The notes: generated from the letters alone by a model not told the origin. A stretch of DNA of 27,843 nt from Pseudomonadota bacterium (GCA_023430625.1 JAEZAA010000250.1:1-27843), one strand, 5' to 3'; shown: positions 7,209-15,078, counted from the first letter of the stretch. Translations and numbers: made by a program.

Positions 7209-8183
7209 GTGAATAATCCAGAATGGCGCCCTAGTGCATCGCTTGCCATGTTGCGCCGTCGTGCCCAGTTCATCGAGGCGATACGCGCCTTCTTTCGCGA
7301 GCGCGAGGTCCTGGAAGTGGACACGCCGCTGCTTGCCTCCTGTGGAGCCACCGATCCCCATCTGGACAGTATCACCGCCAATTATCACGCCGCGCCCGGC
7401 CAATCATCCCGACCGTTGTATCTGCAGACCTCGCCTGAATTTGCCATGAAGCGCCTGCTGGCGCTGGGCTCCGGGCCGATCTTTCAGTTGGGGCACTGCT
7501 TTCGTGATGGCGAGCGGGGGCGACGTCATAATCCCGAGTTCACCATGCTCGAGTGGTATCGCCCCGGCTTTGATCTGGCCGACTTGATGGCGGAAGTGGC
7601 CGAGCTGGTGCATTGCGTCGCTGCTGTGAGTCTGGGGGAGCGGCTGACATACCGGGAGGCATTTTACCGCCATGCGGCCATCGATCCCTTTAGCGCCACC
7701 GATATGGAGCTGGCGGCGCGGGCATCGACACTGAGTGGTTTGCCGGCTGAGGGAATGGAACGGGATGATGCTCTGGATATCATCCTGTCGCATCAGGTTG
7801 AGCCTCGGCTCGGATTTAATGGTGCGACCTTTATCTATCATTACCCGCCGTCTCAGGCCGCCCTGGCGCGAGTATGCGAAGAAGAGGACGGAACGCGCGT
7901 CGCGCAGCGCTTCGAGCTTTATATCCAGGGGCTGGAAATTGCGAATGGTTATTTCGAGCTGACGGATGCGGCGGAACAGGCCCGTCGTTTTGCTGCGGAT
8001 AATGAACGTCGTCGGGTATTGGGTAAACCGGAGGTTCCGGTGGATACCCGCTTGTTGGCGGCTCTGGCGTCTGGTCTGCCGTCCTGTGCCGGCGTGGCGC
8101 TGGGGGTGGATCGCTTATTGATGATTGCAACCGGCGCCGAGACCATCGACGCCGTGTTGCCGTTTCCGTTAGATCGCGCCTAG
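7209..8183 (+). CDS. epmA: EF-P beta-lysine ligase EpmA
   Basis: EpmA (PoxA/GenX/YjeA) is a shortened class II lysyl-tRNA-synthetase paralogue that activates (R)-beta-lysine with ATP and attaches it to Lys34 of EF-P. The 324-residue length equals E. coli EpmA (325). It is only the catalytic core, with no N-terminal anticodon-binding domain. Motif 2 is visible as FRDGERGRRHNPEFTMLEWYR and motif 3 as GVALGVDRLLM. LANGYFELTDA-like residues (EIANGYFELTDA) match the active site. It starts at a GTG (NNPEWRPSAS aligns with the E. coli start), 64 bases after efp. Its TAG stop overlaps the stop of the converging psd gene inside a perfect inverted repeat. Confidence 0.96.
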   Translation: MNNPEWRPSASLAMLRRRAQFIEAIRAFFREREVLEVDTPLLASCGATDPHLDSITANYHAAPGQSSRPLYLQTSPEFAMKRLLALGSGPIFQLGHCFRDGERGRRHNPEFTMLEWYRPGFDLADLMAEVAELVHCVAAVSLGERLTYREAFYRHAAIDPFSATDMELAARASTLSGLPAEGMERDDALDIILSHQVEPRLGFNGATFIYHYPPSQAALARVCEEEDGTRVAQRFELYIQGLEIANGYFELTDAAEQARRFAADNERRRVLGKPEVPVDTRLLAALASGLPSCAGVALGVDRLLMIATGAETIDAVLPFPLDRA

Positions 8184-8193
8184 GGCGCGATCT
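8171..8193. terminator. Perfect inverted repeat over the shared epmA/psd stop codons
   Basis: AGATCGCGCC (8171-8180) and GGCGCGATCT (8184-8193) are exact reverse complements around a 3-base TAG centre. The epmA stop is 8181-8183 and the psd stop is the complement of 8180-8182, so both stops use one CTAG. A hairpin can form in either transcript and could separate the convergent genes, but neither strand has a strong T tract. Confidence 0.5.
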
Positions 8194-9082
8194 TCTGTCC
8201 CAGCAACTGGCCCAGACGTACGCCGCCGCCCGCGGTGAGGTCGTCAGCCCAGTTCATGCTGCCCTTGGGGAACAGCATGACGACGGTGGAGCCCAGTTTG
8301 AACCGGCCCATTTCCGCACCCTGTTCAAGCCGCACCTGTTGGGTGGCCCGCTCCCCATAGTGGGTCGTGCTCACCTGACGCCGACGCGGCGCAATCTGGC
8401 CGGCCCACACGGTTTCGATGCTGGCGACGATCATGGCGCCTACCAGCACCATGGCCATGGGGCCCAGTTCCGTATCGAATATGGCAACCACCCGCTCGTT
8501 GCGGGCAAACAGGTTGGGCACGTTCTCAGCAGTCACCGGATTCACGGAAAACAGGTCGCCCGGTACATGCACCATGGTTCTCAGGGTACCGCTGACCGGC
8601 ATGTGGATGCGGTGATAATCCTTGGGCGATAAATAAATCGTAGCGAACTGGCCGCCTTCGAACAGGGCGGCATTGGCCGGATCGCCGCCAAGCAATTCCT
8701 GCAGGTCGAAGTGGTGTCCCTTGGCCTGGAAAATGCGCCCCTGTTCAATTTGTCCCAGCTGACTGATGGCCCCGTCCACCGGGCATGCCAGCTCATTCGG
8801 ACCACTGACGAAGGTGCGGGCGTCGGGTTTTAGCGCGCGCGTGAAGAAGTGATTGAAGGTCGGGTAATCTTCGGCGTTGGGGAGCAGCGCCTCGTCCATG
8901 TTGACCTGATAACGCTGGATAAACCAGCGAATGAACGCATTCTTCAGCGGTTCGTAGCGGCTGTCGGCGATCAGACCCGCTACACGGGACAGGGCGTGCT
9001 GCGGGGTCAGGTACTGACTGAGGATAAAGAGGTCGTCAAACGCCGGCCAGCGGCGCTTTTTTTCAAGTTGTTCTGAAATCAT
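8180..9082 (-). CDS. psd: Phosphatidylserine decarboxylase proenzyme
   Basis: Psd decarboxylates phosphatidylserine to phosphatidylethanolamine at the inner membrane, using a pyruvoyl group made by self-cleavage. The 300-residue proenzyme carries the cleavage motif LGST near the C-terminus, with cleavage expected between Gly264 and Ser265 to give a large beta and a short alpha chain. The family motifs CPVDGAISQLG, YLSPKDYHRIHMPVSG, PGDLFSVNP and FARNERVV are all present. Its ATG overlaps the TGA of rhdA (ATGA at 9079-9082), indicating a coupled rhdA-psd operon, as in Pseudomonas. No sign of damage. Confidence 0.97.
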   Translation of the reverse strand: MISEQLEKKRRWPAFDDLFILSQYLTPQHALSRVAGLIADSRYEPLKNAFIRWFIQRYQVNMDEALLPNAEDYPTFNHFFTRALKPDARTFVSGPNELACPVDGAISQLGQIEQGRIFQAKGHHFDLQELLGGDPANAALFEGGQFATIYLSPKDYHRIHMPVSGTLRTMVHVPGDLFSVNPVTAENVPNLFARNERVVAIFDTELGPMAMVLVGAMIVASIETVWAGQIAPRRRQVSTTHYGERATQQVRLEQGAEMGRFKLGSTVVMLFPKGSMNWADDLTAGGGVRLGQLLGQKIAP

Positions 9083-9906
9083 TCGATGGGAGTCTCGGGA
9101 TGATTACCCCATTCGGCCCAGGATCCCGCGTATGCCTTGACTCGCGGGTAGCCAAGGTGTTTCGCGATGAGATAGGTCAGGCCGGAACGGTGGTGGGTTT
9201 GGCAATGGGTGATAACTTCTTTCTCAGGCGTGATACCGAGCGCCGTGAGAACGCGCTTGAGAGACTCGTCCGATTTGAGTCGATAGCCCCGAGCCGGGTC
9301 CATGGCCTGCGTCCATTCCAGATTGACCGCGCCAGGAATGTGGCCGGCACGGCGTGCACCTACCTTGGTGCCTTCGTATTCGCCGGGTGAGCGGGCATCC
9401 CAGATCGCCAGATCCGGGGCCTGCAGGCGGCTCAGAATATAGTCCAGGGTCGCCGTGGGCTCCGGGCGGATCTGGATCGGGAACGACGAGGATTGGGGCG
9501 ATGCTGGCATCTGGTCGGTGAGGGGACGTCCCTCCTGATGCCAGGCGATCAAACCGCCATTCAGGTAGGAGTAGCGCTGAAAGCCAATGCTGTCGAGGAG
9601 CCAGATCAGGCGTCCGGCCCAGCCACCGCCTTCATCGTCATACACCACCAGCCACTTGTCCTCCGCCAGCCCCAGCTTGTCAGCGAGCTGCTGCAGGCGC
9701 GCCCGATCCGGCAGGAATCCAGGTGCCGGCGCCAGGCCTTCCTGGGTTTCGGCCGGAGAGAGATGAATGGCGCCGGGCAGGTGGGCGACCTGATAGTTAT
9801 CCGGCCGGCACAAATCCGCAATAATCAGCTGGGGGTGGCCCAGCAGCGGCTCCAGTTCTGCGGGTTCAAGCAGCAATGGCAGGTTGATCGGCGCGGTGGA
9901 AGACAT
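9079..9906 (-). CDS. rhdA: Thiosulfate sulfurtransferase, tandem rhodanese RhdA
   Basis: RhdA-type rhodaneses carry persulfide sulfur on an active-site cysteine and transfer it to acceptors such as cyanide. The 275-residue protein has two rhodanese domains: an inactive N-terminal one (about 10-130) and a catalytic one (about 155-275) with the loop CQTHHRSG at Cys235. That loop is the signature of the Azotobacter/Pseudomonas RhdA group. I chose the ATG at 9906 because AGGA lies 5 bases upstream and MSSTAPINLPLLLEPAEL fits the family start. The frame stays open a further 93 codons upstream, but those residues are Arg-rich and resemble no rhodanese. It is the first gene of an rhdA-psd pair. The physiological sulfur acceptor cannot be read from sequence. 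Confidence 0.93.
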   Translation of the reverse strand: MSSTAPINLPLLLEPAELEPLLGHPQLIIADLCRPDNYQVAHLPGAIHLSPAETQEGLAPAPGFLPDRARLQQLADKLGLAEDKWLVVYDDEGGGWAGRLIWLLDSIGFQRYSYLNGGLIAWHQEGRPLTDQMPASPQSSSFPIQIRPEPTATLDYILSRLQAPDLAIWDARSPGEYEGTKVGARRAGHIPGAVNLEWTQAMDPARGYRLKSDESLKRVLTALGITPEKEVITHCQTHHRSGLTYLIAKHLGYPRVKAYAGSWAEWGNHPETPIE

Positions 9907-10057
9907 GGCGTTCCTGATCCTGGAATGTCGAAGTGAGCCGAATAATAACAGAAGCGACGCGCCGGCAGCCAGACAGCGGCGGCGCCTGCTTGGCGGACTG
10001 GCGAATATCGACATTCCGACTATATTACGACACAGGCTATTTATTCTCGGTTCGCGT

Positions 10058-10101
10058 GCCTGCGATATGCGCAGGCGACGGCTTTGCGCCAGCCGGGCGT
10101 C
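10058..10101 (+). other. Two adjacent hairpins upstream of motA
   Basis: GCCTGCG (10058-10064) pairs perfectly with CGCAGGC (10070-10076). Directly after it, GACGGCT (10077-10083) can pair with AGCC and CGTC up to 10101, with a bulge. They lie in the 256-base gap between divergent rhdA and motA and would be in the motA leader if transcription starts further upstream. I found no convincing sigma-28 or sigma-70 promoter in this gap. Confidence 0.4.
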
Positions 10102-10162
10102 TATTGATTGATCGCGCCCTGGCTCCTCCGTTCCCATCAAAAAGGCAGTAGAGCATCGCATC

Positions 10163-11014
10163 ATGCTGTTTGTTATCGGTTTCATTGTCGTTGTCGGAAG
10201 TGTGCTGGGCGGCTACGTTCTCTCCCATGGACACATTGCTGCGCTCTGGCAGCCCTACGAGATCCTGATCATCGGTGGTGCGGCGCTGGGCGCTTATATC
10301 ATCTCCAACCCCATGCACATCCATAAGGCGGTGTTTGCGACCTTGCCGAAGGTGATTCTGGGCGGCAAGTTCCACAAGCACCTGTATATGGATTTGTTGA
10401 GTCTGCTTTATGGCTTGTTCGATAAAGCCCGCAAATCCGGCGTGATGTCGATTGAAGGGGATGTGGATGAGCCCGAGAACAGTCCGATCTTCACCAAATA
10501 CCCAGCCGTCATGCGCGAGCAGCCGCTGCTGGAGTTCATCACCGATTATTTGCGAATCGTCAGTTCCGGCAACATGGCACCTCATGAGCTGGAAGGACTG
10601 ATGGACCTGGAAATTGAAACGCGCCTGAAAGAACTGGAAGAACCTGGCCATGCGGTTCAAAAGGTGGCGGACGCGCTTCCTGGATTCGGAATTGTGGCGG
10701 CGGTTCTGGGGATTGTCATCACCATGGGCATGCTGGGCGGACCTGCCGATCAGGTGGGTATGCATGTTGCGGCGGCTCTGGTAGGTACCTTTCTCGGTAT
10801 TCTGTTGGCCTATGGGTTTGTAGGGCCGGCCTCGACCGCCATGGAGCATTTAGCGCTGGAGGAAATCAAGGCCTACGAGTGCGTCAAGGTCAGTATCCTG
10901 GCGACCATGAGCGGCCTGCCGCCGCAGATTGCGGTTGAATTCGGCCGTAAGGCGTTGTTCTACAACCACCGACCCAAGTTCCAGGAACTGAACGATTACG
11001 TAAAGGCAAACTAA
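10163..11014 (+). CDS. motA: Flagellar motor stator protein MotA
   Basis: MotA forms the stator ring with MotB and couples ion flow to rotor torque through its cytoplasmic loop. The 283-residue protein has the usual four membrane segments: about 3-23 (IGFIVVVGSVLGGYVL), 31-48, about 170-190 and 200-222. The conserved cytoplasmic loop lies between the second and third and includes the torque region LFDKARKSG. The LPGFGIVAAVLGIVITMG stretch carries the conserved proline of the third segment. Length fits E. coli MotA (295). It precedes motB with a 97-base gap that contains a perfect 12-bp hairpin. The neighbourhood matches the psd-rhdA-motA-motB-rsgA order of Pseudomonas, where this is the PA4954 type stator. 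Whether it uses H+ or Na+ is not proved by sequence; resemblance favours H+. Confidence 0.96.
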   Translation: MLFVIGFIVVVGSVLGGYVLSHGHIAALWQPYEILIIGGAALGAYIISNPMHIHKAVFATLPKVILGGKFHKHLYMDLLSLLYGLFDKARKSGVMSIEGDVDEPENSPIFTKYPAVMREQPLLEFITDYLRIVSSGNMAPHELEGLMDLEIETRLKELEEPGHAVQKVADALPGFGIVAAVLGIVITMGMLGGPADQVGMHVAAALVGTFLGILLAYGFVGPASTAMEHLALEEIKAYECVKVSILATMSGLPPQIAVEFGRKALFYNHRPKFQELNDYVKAN

Positions 11015-11045
11015 GCCTGAAACGCTCCGGTGTAGCGTTTCAGGC
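11015..11045 (+). other. Perfect 12-bp stem-loop between motA and motB
   Basis: GCCTGAAACGCT (11015-11026) and AGCGTTTCAGGC (11034-11045) are exact reverse complements with a 7-base loop, starting at the base after the motA TAA. No T tract follows, so it is not a standard terminator. A role in mRNA 3'-end stability or in setting the MotA:MotB ratio is inference. Confidence 0.7.
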
Positions 11046-11111
11046 GATGCCTGTGAAAGTGCCGATCAAGTTGTCATAGACCTCACGTTGTCAGAAACCT
11101 AGAGAATCCAC

Positions 11112-12044
11112 GTGGAAGACCAGCGCCCCATTATCGTCAAACGCATCAAGAAAGGCGGCGCCAGTCATCATGGCGGCGCCTGGAAGGTGGCCTTTGCCGA
11201 CTTCGCGACCGCCATGATGGCGTTCTTCCTGGTGTTGTGGCTGATGGCGACGGCATCGCCGGAGCAGAAGCTGGCGATCGAGGGTTACTTCAAGGACCCG
11301 GTGGGCTTTACCAACGGTGGCACGCCGACCCCGATTGATCTGGGTGGCAGCCCGGAAGTGGCAATTGCGGAAAACAATCCCGTTGGCGAAACCCTGGAGG
11401 TGCCGCCAGAGCGGATCGCCGACCTGGCCGAGGAGCTTGACCGGCAGCAACTGGAATCTCTGCTGCACGAGTTGCAGGAGCGCATCGAGGAAAGCCCACG
11501 GCTGCGCGAGTTCAAGGATCAGCTGAAGCTGGATATCACCGATGAAGGCCTGCGGATTCAGATCGTGGATAAATCCCAGCGCCCCATGTTCGACATCGGA
11601 AAATCCCGGCTGAAAGTCTACTCCGAAGAAATCCTGTTTGAGCTGGCCGGCCCCATCTCCAGCGTGCCCAATAAAATCAGCATTTCCGGTCATACGGATG
11701 CCCTGCCGTACAGCGGGCGCGAACCGGCCTATAGCAACTGGGAGTTGTCTGCGGACCGTGCCAATGCGGCGCGGCGCGCCCTGGTGCTTGGCGGCCTGGC
11801 GCAGGAGCGGGTGGCACGGGTTGTCGGATTGTCTTCTTCGGTCCTGTTCGATCAGACGGATCCGGCGAGTCCCGTCAACCGGCGAATTTCCATCATCGTG
11901 CTGAACAAACGCACGGAGCTGGAAATGCAGGCGGCGGAGGCACAACCTGCAGATCCCAAGAAAGTCTCGCCCAAGTTGCCACCGAGAGTGGACAAAGCCA
12001 TCGAGCGGATAGAGCCGGTCAATCCCCGCGAGCTACGCTGGTAG
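11112..12044 (+). CDS. motB: Flagellar motor stator protein MotB
   Basis: MotB anchors the stator to peptidoglycan and carries the ion-binding aspartate. The 310-residue protein has a short cytoplasmic N-terminus, one membrane segment (about 27-48) with the essential Asp at residue 30 in FADFATAMMAF, and a plug/linker region. An OmpA-type peptidoglycan-binding domain follows (about 150-270; SGHTDALPY, ELSADRANAARRAL, NRRISIIV), then a Pro/Lys-rich tail of about 40 residues. It starts at a GTG 97 bases after motA; EDQRPIIVKRIKKGG fits the family N-terminus. TAG stop. It converges on rsgA with a 46-base gap in which I see only a weak, bulged hairpin. Confidence 0.96.
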   Translation: MEDQRPIIVKRIKKGGASHHGGAWKVAFADFATAMMAFFLVLWLMATASPEQKLAIEGYFKDPVGFTNGGTPTPIDLGGSPEVAIAENNPVGETLEVPPERIADLAEELDRQQLESLLHELQERIEESPRLREFKDQLKLDITDEGLRIQIVDKSQRPMFDIGKSRLKVYSEEILFELAGPISSVPNKISISGHTDALPYSGREPAYSNWELSADRANAARRALVLGGLAQERVARVVGLSSSVLFDQTDPASPVNRRISIIVLNKRTELEMQAAEAQPADPKKVSPKLPPRVDKAIERIEPVNPRELRW

Positions 12045-12090
12045 GCGCGAGCCGTACCAGCATTCCTCTGCAAGCGATTTCTTTGCGGGG

Positions 12091-13137
12091 TTATTCCCGT
12101 TCGTAACGTGGTTCCTGTGCTTCCAGTGTCTGGCGAATCAGGAAGTAACTTTCCAGGCGGCGCGGGTCGATCTTGCCGGCTTCAGCCGCGTTCTTGATGG
12201 CGCACCCCGGCTCTTCCAGATGGCGGCAGTCCCGGAACTTGCAGTAGCCACGGAAGGGGCGAAACTCCACAAAGCCTTCTTCCAACTCCGTCTTGTCGAT
12301 ATGCCAGAGGCCAAACTCGCGCACACCTGGCGAGTCGATCAGATCCCCGCCGCTCGGTAGGTGAAACAGGCGTGCCGTCGTCGTGGTGTGGGTGCCTTTA
12401 CGGGTCTGCTCCGACAGTTCCTGAATCCGGATGTTTTCATCCGGCAGCAGCATTTTGATCAGAGATGACTTGCCCACGCCGGATTGTCCAACCAGCACAC
12501 TCGTACTGTCCCGCAAGGTGGCTTCAAGCTCGTCCAGGCCATGCTGGTCGGCGGTGGAGGCGTGAATGATCCGGTAGCCCAAGCCTTCGTACAGTCGCCG
12601 TAGGGAGTCTGTCTTGCTCCGGTTTTCGCTGTTGAGCAGGTCGGTCTTGTTGAGCAGGAGGATCGGCGTAATGCCAATGGTTTCGGCCGCGATCAGATAG
12701 CGGTCGATGAGGTTCTGGTGGGGCTCCGGCTCGACCGCGAACACCATCAGGATATGGTCGATGTTGGCGGCAATGGGTTTGAGCTGGCCGAAATTGTCCG
12801 GTCTGAGCAGGGCGCTGCGCCGTGGCTGGCGAGCCTCGATAACCCCCGTGCGATCAGGGCCGGCACGCCAGACGACGCGGTCGCCGGTGACGAGCGACTC
12901 AATGTTGGCGCGTGCAAAGCAGCGGTGGATATGGCCCCGGTCTTCACCTTCCAGCGCTTCCACATCGAGCTGCTGGCCATAATGGGCAATGACCAAGCCA
13001 GTTTGTTCGCTGCTTAGATTGCCGGCTTGCAGCTGGCGTCCGACGTCGCGTTCGTGTTTCTCCGAGCGCGCGGTCCGTTCCTGCTGAATCTTTTCGATGC
13101 GCCAGATCTGGCGGCGATTAAGCTTTCGTTTCGACAT
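12091..13137 (-). CDS. rsgA: Ribosome small subunit biogenesis GTPase RsgA
   Basis: RsgA (YjeQ) is a late 30S-assembly GTPase that checks the decoding centre and releases RbfA. The 348-residue protein has a basic N-terminal tail and OB fold, then a circularly permuted GTPase whose motifs appear in the order G4 NKTD (163-166), G1 GQSGVGKSS (217-225) and G3 DSPG (268-271), and a C-terminal zinc-binding domain with C299, C304, H306 and C312. The permuted order is diagnostic. It is divergent from orn; this pairing is conserved in Pseudomonas. The ATG at 13137 gives MSKRKLNRRQ, the usual start. Confidence 0.97.
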   Translation of the reverse strand: MSKRKLNRRQIWRIEKIQQERTARSEKHERDVGRQLQAGNLSSEQTGLVIAHYGQQLDVEALEGEDRGHIHRCFARANIESLVTGDRVVWRAGPDRTGVIEARQPRRSALLRPDNFGQLKPIAANIDHILMVFAVEPEPHQNLIDRYLIAAETIGITPILLLNKTDLLNSENRSKTDSLRRLYEGLGYRIIHASTADQHGLDELEATLRDSTSVLVGQSGVGKSSLIKMLLPDENIRIQELSEQTRKGTHTTTTARLFHLPSGGDLIDSPGVREFGLWHIDKTELEEGFVEFRPFRGYCKFRDCRHLEEPGCAIKNAAEAGKIDPRRLESYFLIRQTLEAQEPRYERE

Positions 13138-13186
13138 GAGCCTTGCTTAATTGGAGGCATAAATGATCAGGGTTTCCGGGGCCATC

Positions 13187-13221
13187 AAAAGCCACGAATG
13201 TCTGTTAAAAGCCACTATAAT
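13187..13221 (+). promoter_or_regulatory. Likely orn promoter -10 box with AAAAGCCAC direct repeats
   Basis: A perfect TATAAT lies at 13216-13221 in the 168-base rsgA/orn gap. AAAAGCCAC occurs at 13187-13195 and 13207-13215, exactly 20 bases apart, and the second copy abuts the -10 box. No good -35 hexamer sits at 17 bases, which leaves room for an activator on the repeats. On the other strand the same bases give TATTAT, so rsgA may be read from an overlapping promoter. Confidence 0.45.
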
Positions 13222-13305
13222 AGCGATCAGTATGAAATAGCGAACATATCGTAGCCGTAACAACCCTGCGTGACGGCTGCCGACCAAAGCATAGAAGGAA
13301 CCCCC

Positions 13306-13854
13306 ATGGCCCGCCAAGACAACCTGATCTGGATCGACCTGGAAATGACCGGGCTTGAGCCGGAGACCGACCGCATCATCGAGATTGCCACCATCGTCAC
13401 CGATTCTGACCTGAACATCCTGGCGGAAGGGCCGGTGTTGGCGATCCATCAGCCGGACGCGGTGCTGGACCTGATGGACGAGTGGTGCGTGCGCACCCAC
13501 GGTCAATCCGGGCTGACCCAGCGGGTGCGTGACAGCCGGATCAGTGAGGCTGAGGCGGAGCAGCAGACATTGGAGTTTTTGCGCCAATATCTGGAGGCGG
13601 GGGCGTCGCCCATGTGTGGCAACAGCATTGGCCAGGATCGTCGCTTTCTGGTGCGCTACATGCCGGAGCTGGAACGCTTCTTCCACTACCGCAACCTGGA
13701 TGTGAGCACGCTCAAGGAATTGGCCAAGCGCTGGCGGCCGGATGTGTATAAGAGCCTGAACAAGCGCAGCACCCATCTGGCACTGGAGGATATTCAGGAT
13801 TCCATCGCTGAGCTGCGCCACTACCGGGAGCACTTCCTCAAGCTGGAAGGCTAG
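13306..13854 (+). CDS. orn: Oligoribonuclease
   Basis: Orn is a DEDDh 3'-5' exonuclease that degrades 2-5 nt RNAs, and in Pseudomonas also pGpG from cyclic-di-GMP turnover. The 182-residue length equals E. coli Orn (181). Catalytic residues Asp11 and Glu13 lie in LIWIDLEMTGL; the MCGNSIGQDRRFL and AKRWRP segments and the C-terminal HLALEDIQDSIAELRHYR, with the DEDDh His and last Asp, are intact. I chose the ATG at 13306 because AAGGA lies 7 bases upstream and ARQDNLIW fits the family. A GTG 36 bases earlier also opens the frame but gives an unrelated extension. It is divergent from rsgA and convergent with queG. Confidence 0.97.
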   Translation: MARQDNLIWIDLEMTGLEPETDRIIEIATIVTDSDLNILAEGPVLAIHQPDAVLDLMDEWCVRTHGQSGLTQRVRDSRISEAEAEQQTLEFLRQYLEAGASPMCGNSIGQDRRFLVRYMPELERFFHYRNLDVSTLKELAKRWRPDVYKSLNKRSTHLALEDIQDSIAELRHYREHFLKLEG

Positions 13855-13863
13855 TATGAGGCG

Positions 13864-13882
13864 GGGCCATTGCCCGATTTTT
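13864..13882 (+). terminator. Possible short terminator after orn
   Basis: GGGC (13864-13867) pairs with GCCC (13872-13875) over a CATT loop, then GA and five T. The stem is short, so this is a weak call. It occupies the 30-base gap between the convergent orn and queG stop codons. Confidence 0.35.
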
Positions 13883-13884
13883 GA

Positions 13885-15078
13885 TCAGGGTAGCGATCCC
13901 GCGACAGGTTTGGGATGTTGACGCAGCGCCCAGGCGACGTGTTCGCGGACCAGTTCTGACGGATGCGCCTGGCGTTGGCGCAGGGCCTCGACCACCGTGT
14001 CGCTGGTGGGTGCATTACCGAGCCCCACCGCCAGGTTGCGCAGCCAGCCCTCGTAGCCGGTCCGGCGGATGGCGGACCCTTCCGTGTTGCGCAGAAACTC
14101 CGCCTCCTCCCACAGAAACAGCCGCGCCAGCTCGGCGCTGTCGAGGCCATGACGGGGCACGAAGTCTGATTCTTCGGTTATGTGCGCAAAGCGATTCCAG
14201 GGACAGATCAGCTGACAGTCGTCGCAACCAAAGACCCGGTTGCCCATGAGCGGACGCAGCTCTTCCGGAATGCTGCCTTTCAGCTCGATTGTCAGGTAGG
14301 AGATACAGCGGCGCGCGTCCAGCACATGGGGGCCGACAAAGGCTTGGGTGGGGCAGATGTCGAGGCAGGCGGTGCAACTGCCACAGTGGTTTTTGCTGAA
14401 AGGCGTGTCAGTCGGCAAGGGCAGATCGGTATAGATTTCGCCCAGAAAGAAGTAAGACCCGGCCTTGGGGTTGATCAGCATGGTGTTCTTGCCGATCCAG
14501 CCCAGGCCCGCGGTGGTGGCCAGGGCCCGTTCCAGCACGGGCGCACTGTCGACAAAGGCGCGGTACTGGTAGCCCGCAATCCGCTGTTGGATACGTTCGG
14601 CCAGTTGTGTCAGGCGCTTGCGGACCAGCTTGTGGTAATCCCGTCCCAGGGTGTAGCGGGAAATATAGGCCCGTTCACTGCTATTGAGGGCAAGTCGCTG
14701 TTGGCTTGGGGCTTCCGTCAGGTAATCCATGCGCAGGGAAATGACCCGCCGCGTCCCCTCAATCAGTTCCTGGGGGCGGCTGCGCTTGCTGCCATGGCGT
14801 TCCATGTACTCCATGTCGCCGTGATAGCCTGCTTCCAGCCAGCGGTTCAGGCGTTGCTCATGCTCATCCAGCGCGACATCGGCGATTCCTGCTTGCTGGA
14901 ACCCGAGCTCGGCCGCCCACTGTTTAATGTCCTTGGCGAGTTGTGCCAGTTGCTCCGAAGAAGGTGGCTGATCAAGTGGCTGTATTGGCAGCTGTATCGG
15001 CATAGAGGGCGTGCTGGACGGGGTGAGTTGGTCAATCTTTGTGCGGTGGTCGGCCATTGTGCCACAGATCGGCACCAT
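13885..15078 (-). CDS. queG: Epoxyqueuosine reductase QueG
   Basis: QueG reduces epoxyqueuosine to queuosine in tRNA, the last step of the Q pathway, using cobalamin and two [4Fe-4S] clusters. The ferredoxin-like cysteines are visible as CGSCTACLDICP and CDDCQLICP, with an additional Cys in RRCISYL. The cobalamin-domain motifs FVDSAPVLERALA and GLGWIGKNTMLI precede them, and the C-terminus has HEAT-like helices (LRNLAVGLGNA, LVREHVAWALRQH). The ORF gives 397 residues, longer than the usual 350-380. The first 40 or so are Pro/Gln/Ser-rich and not family-like, so the true start may be the ATG at 15057 or even 15003 (MPIQLPIQPLDQPPS); none has a clear ribosome site. It is divergent from nnr (114-base gap, no clear promoter found). 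Confidence 0.94.
   Translation of the reverse strand: MVPICGTMADHRTKIDQLTPSSTPSMPIQLPIQPLDQPPSSEQLAQLAKDIKQWAAELGFQQAGIADVALDEHEQRLNRWLEAGYHGDMEYMERHGSKRSRPQELIEGTRRVISLRMDYLTEAPSQQRLALNSSERAYISRYTLGRDYHKLVRKRLTQLAERIQQRIAGYQYRAFVDSAPVLERALATTAGLGWIGKNTMLINPKAGSYFFLGEIYTDLPLPTDTPFSKNHCGSCTACLDICPTQAFVGPHVLDARRCISYLTIELKGSIPEELRPLMGNRVFGCDDCQLICPWNRFAHITEESDFVPRHGLDSAELARLFLWEEAEFLRNTEGSAIRRTGYEGWLRNLAVGLGNAPTSDTVVEALRQRQAHPSELVREHVAWALRQHPKPVAGSLP

Noticed and set aside
9937..9945. GCCGAATAA as a sigma-28 -10 box for motA
   Set aside because: It has one base too many compared with GCCGATAA and no TAAA at the right distance upstream.
9907..10185. In-frame open extension of rhdA by 93 codons upstream
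   Set aside because: The encoded residues are Arg/Ser-rich with no rhodanese resemblance, while the ATG at 9906 has AGGA upstream and fits the family start. High GC makes such open stretches common.
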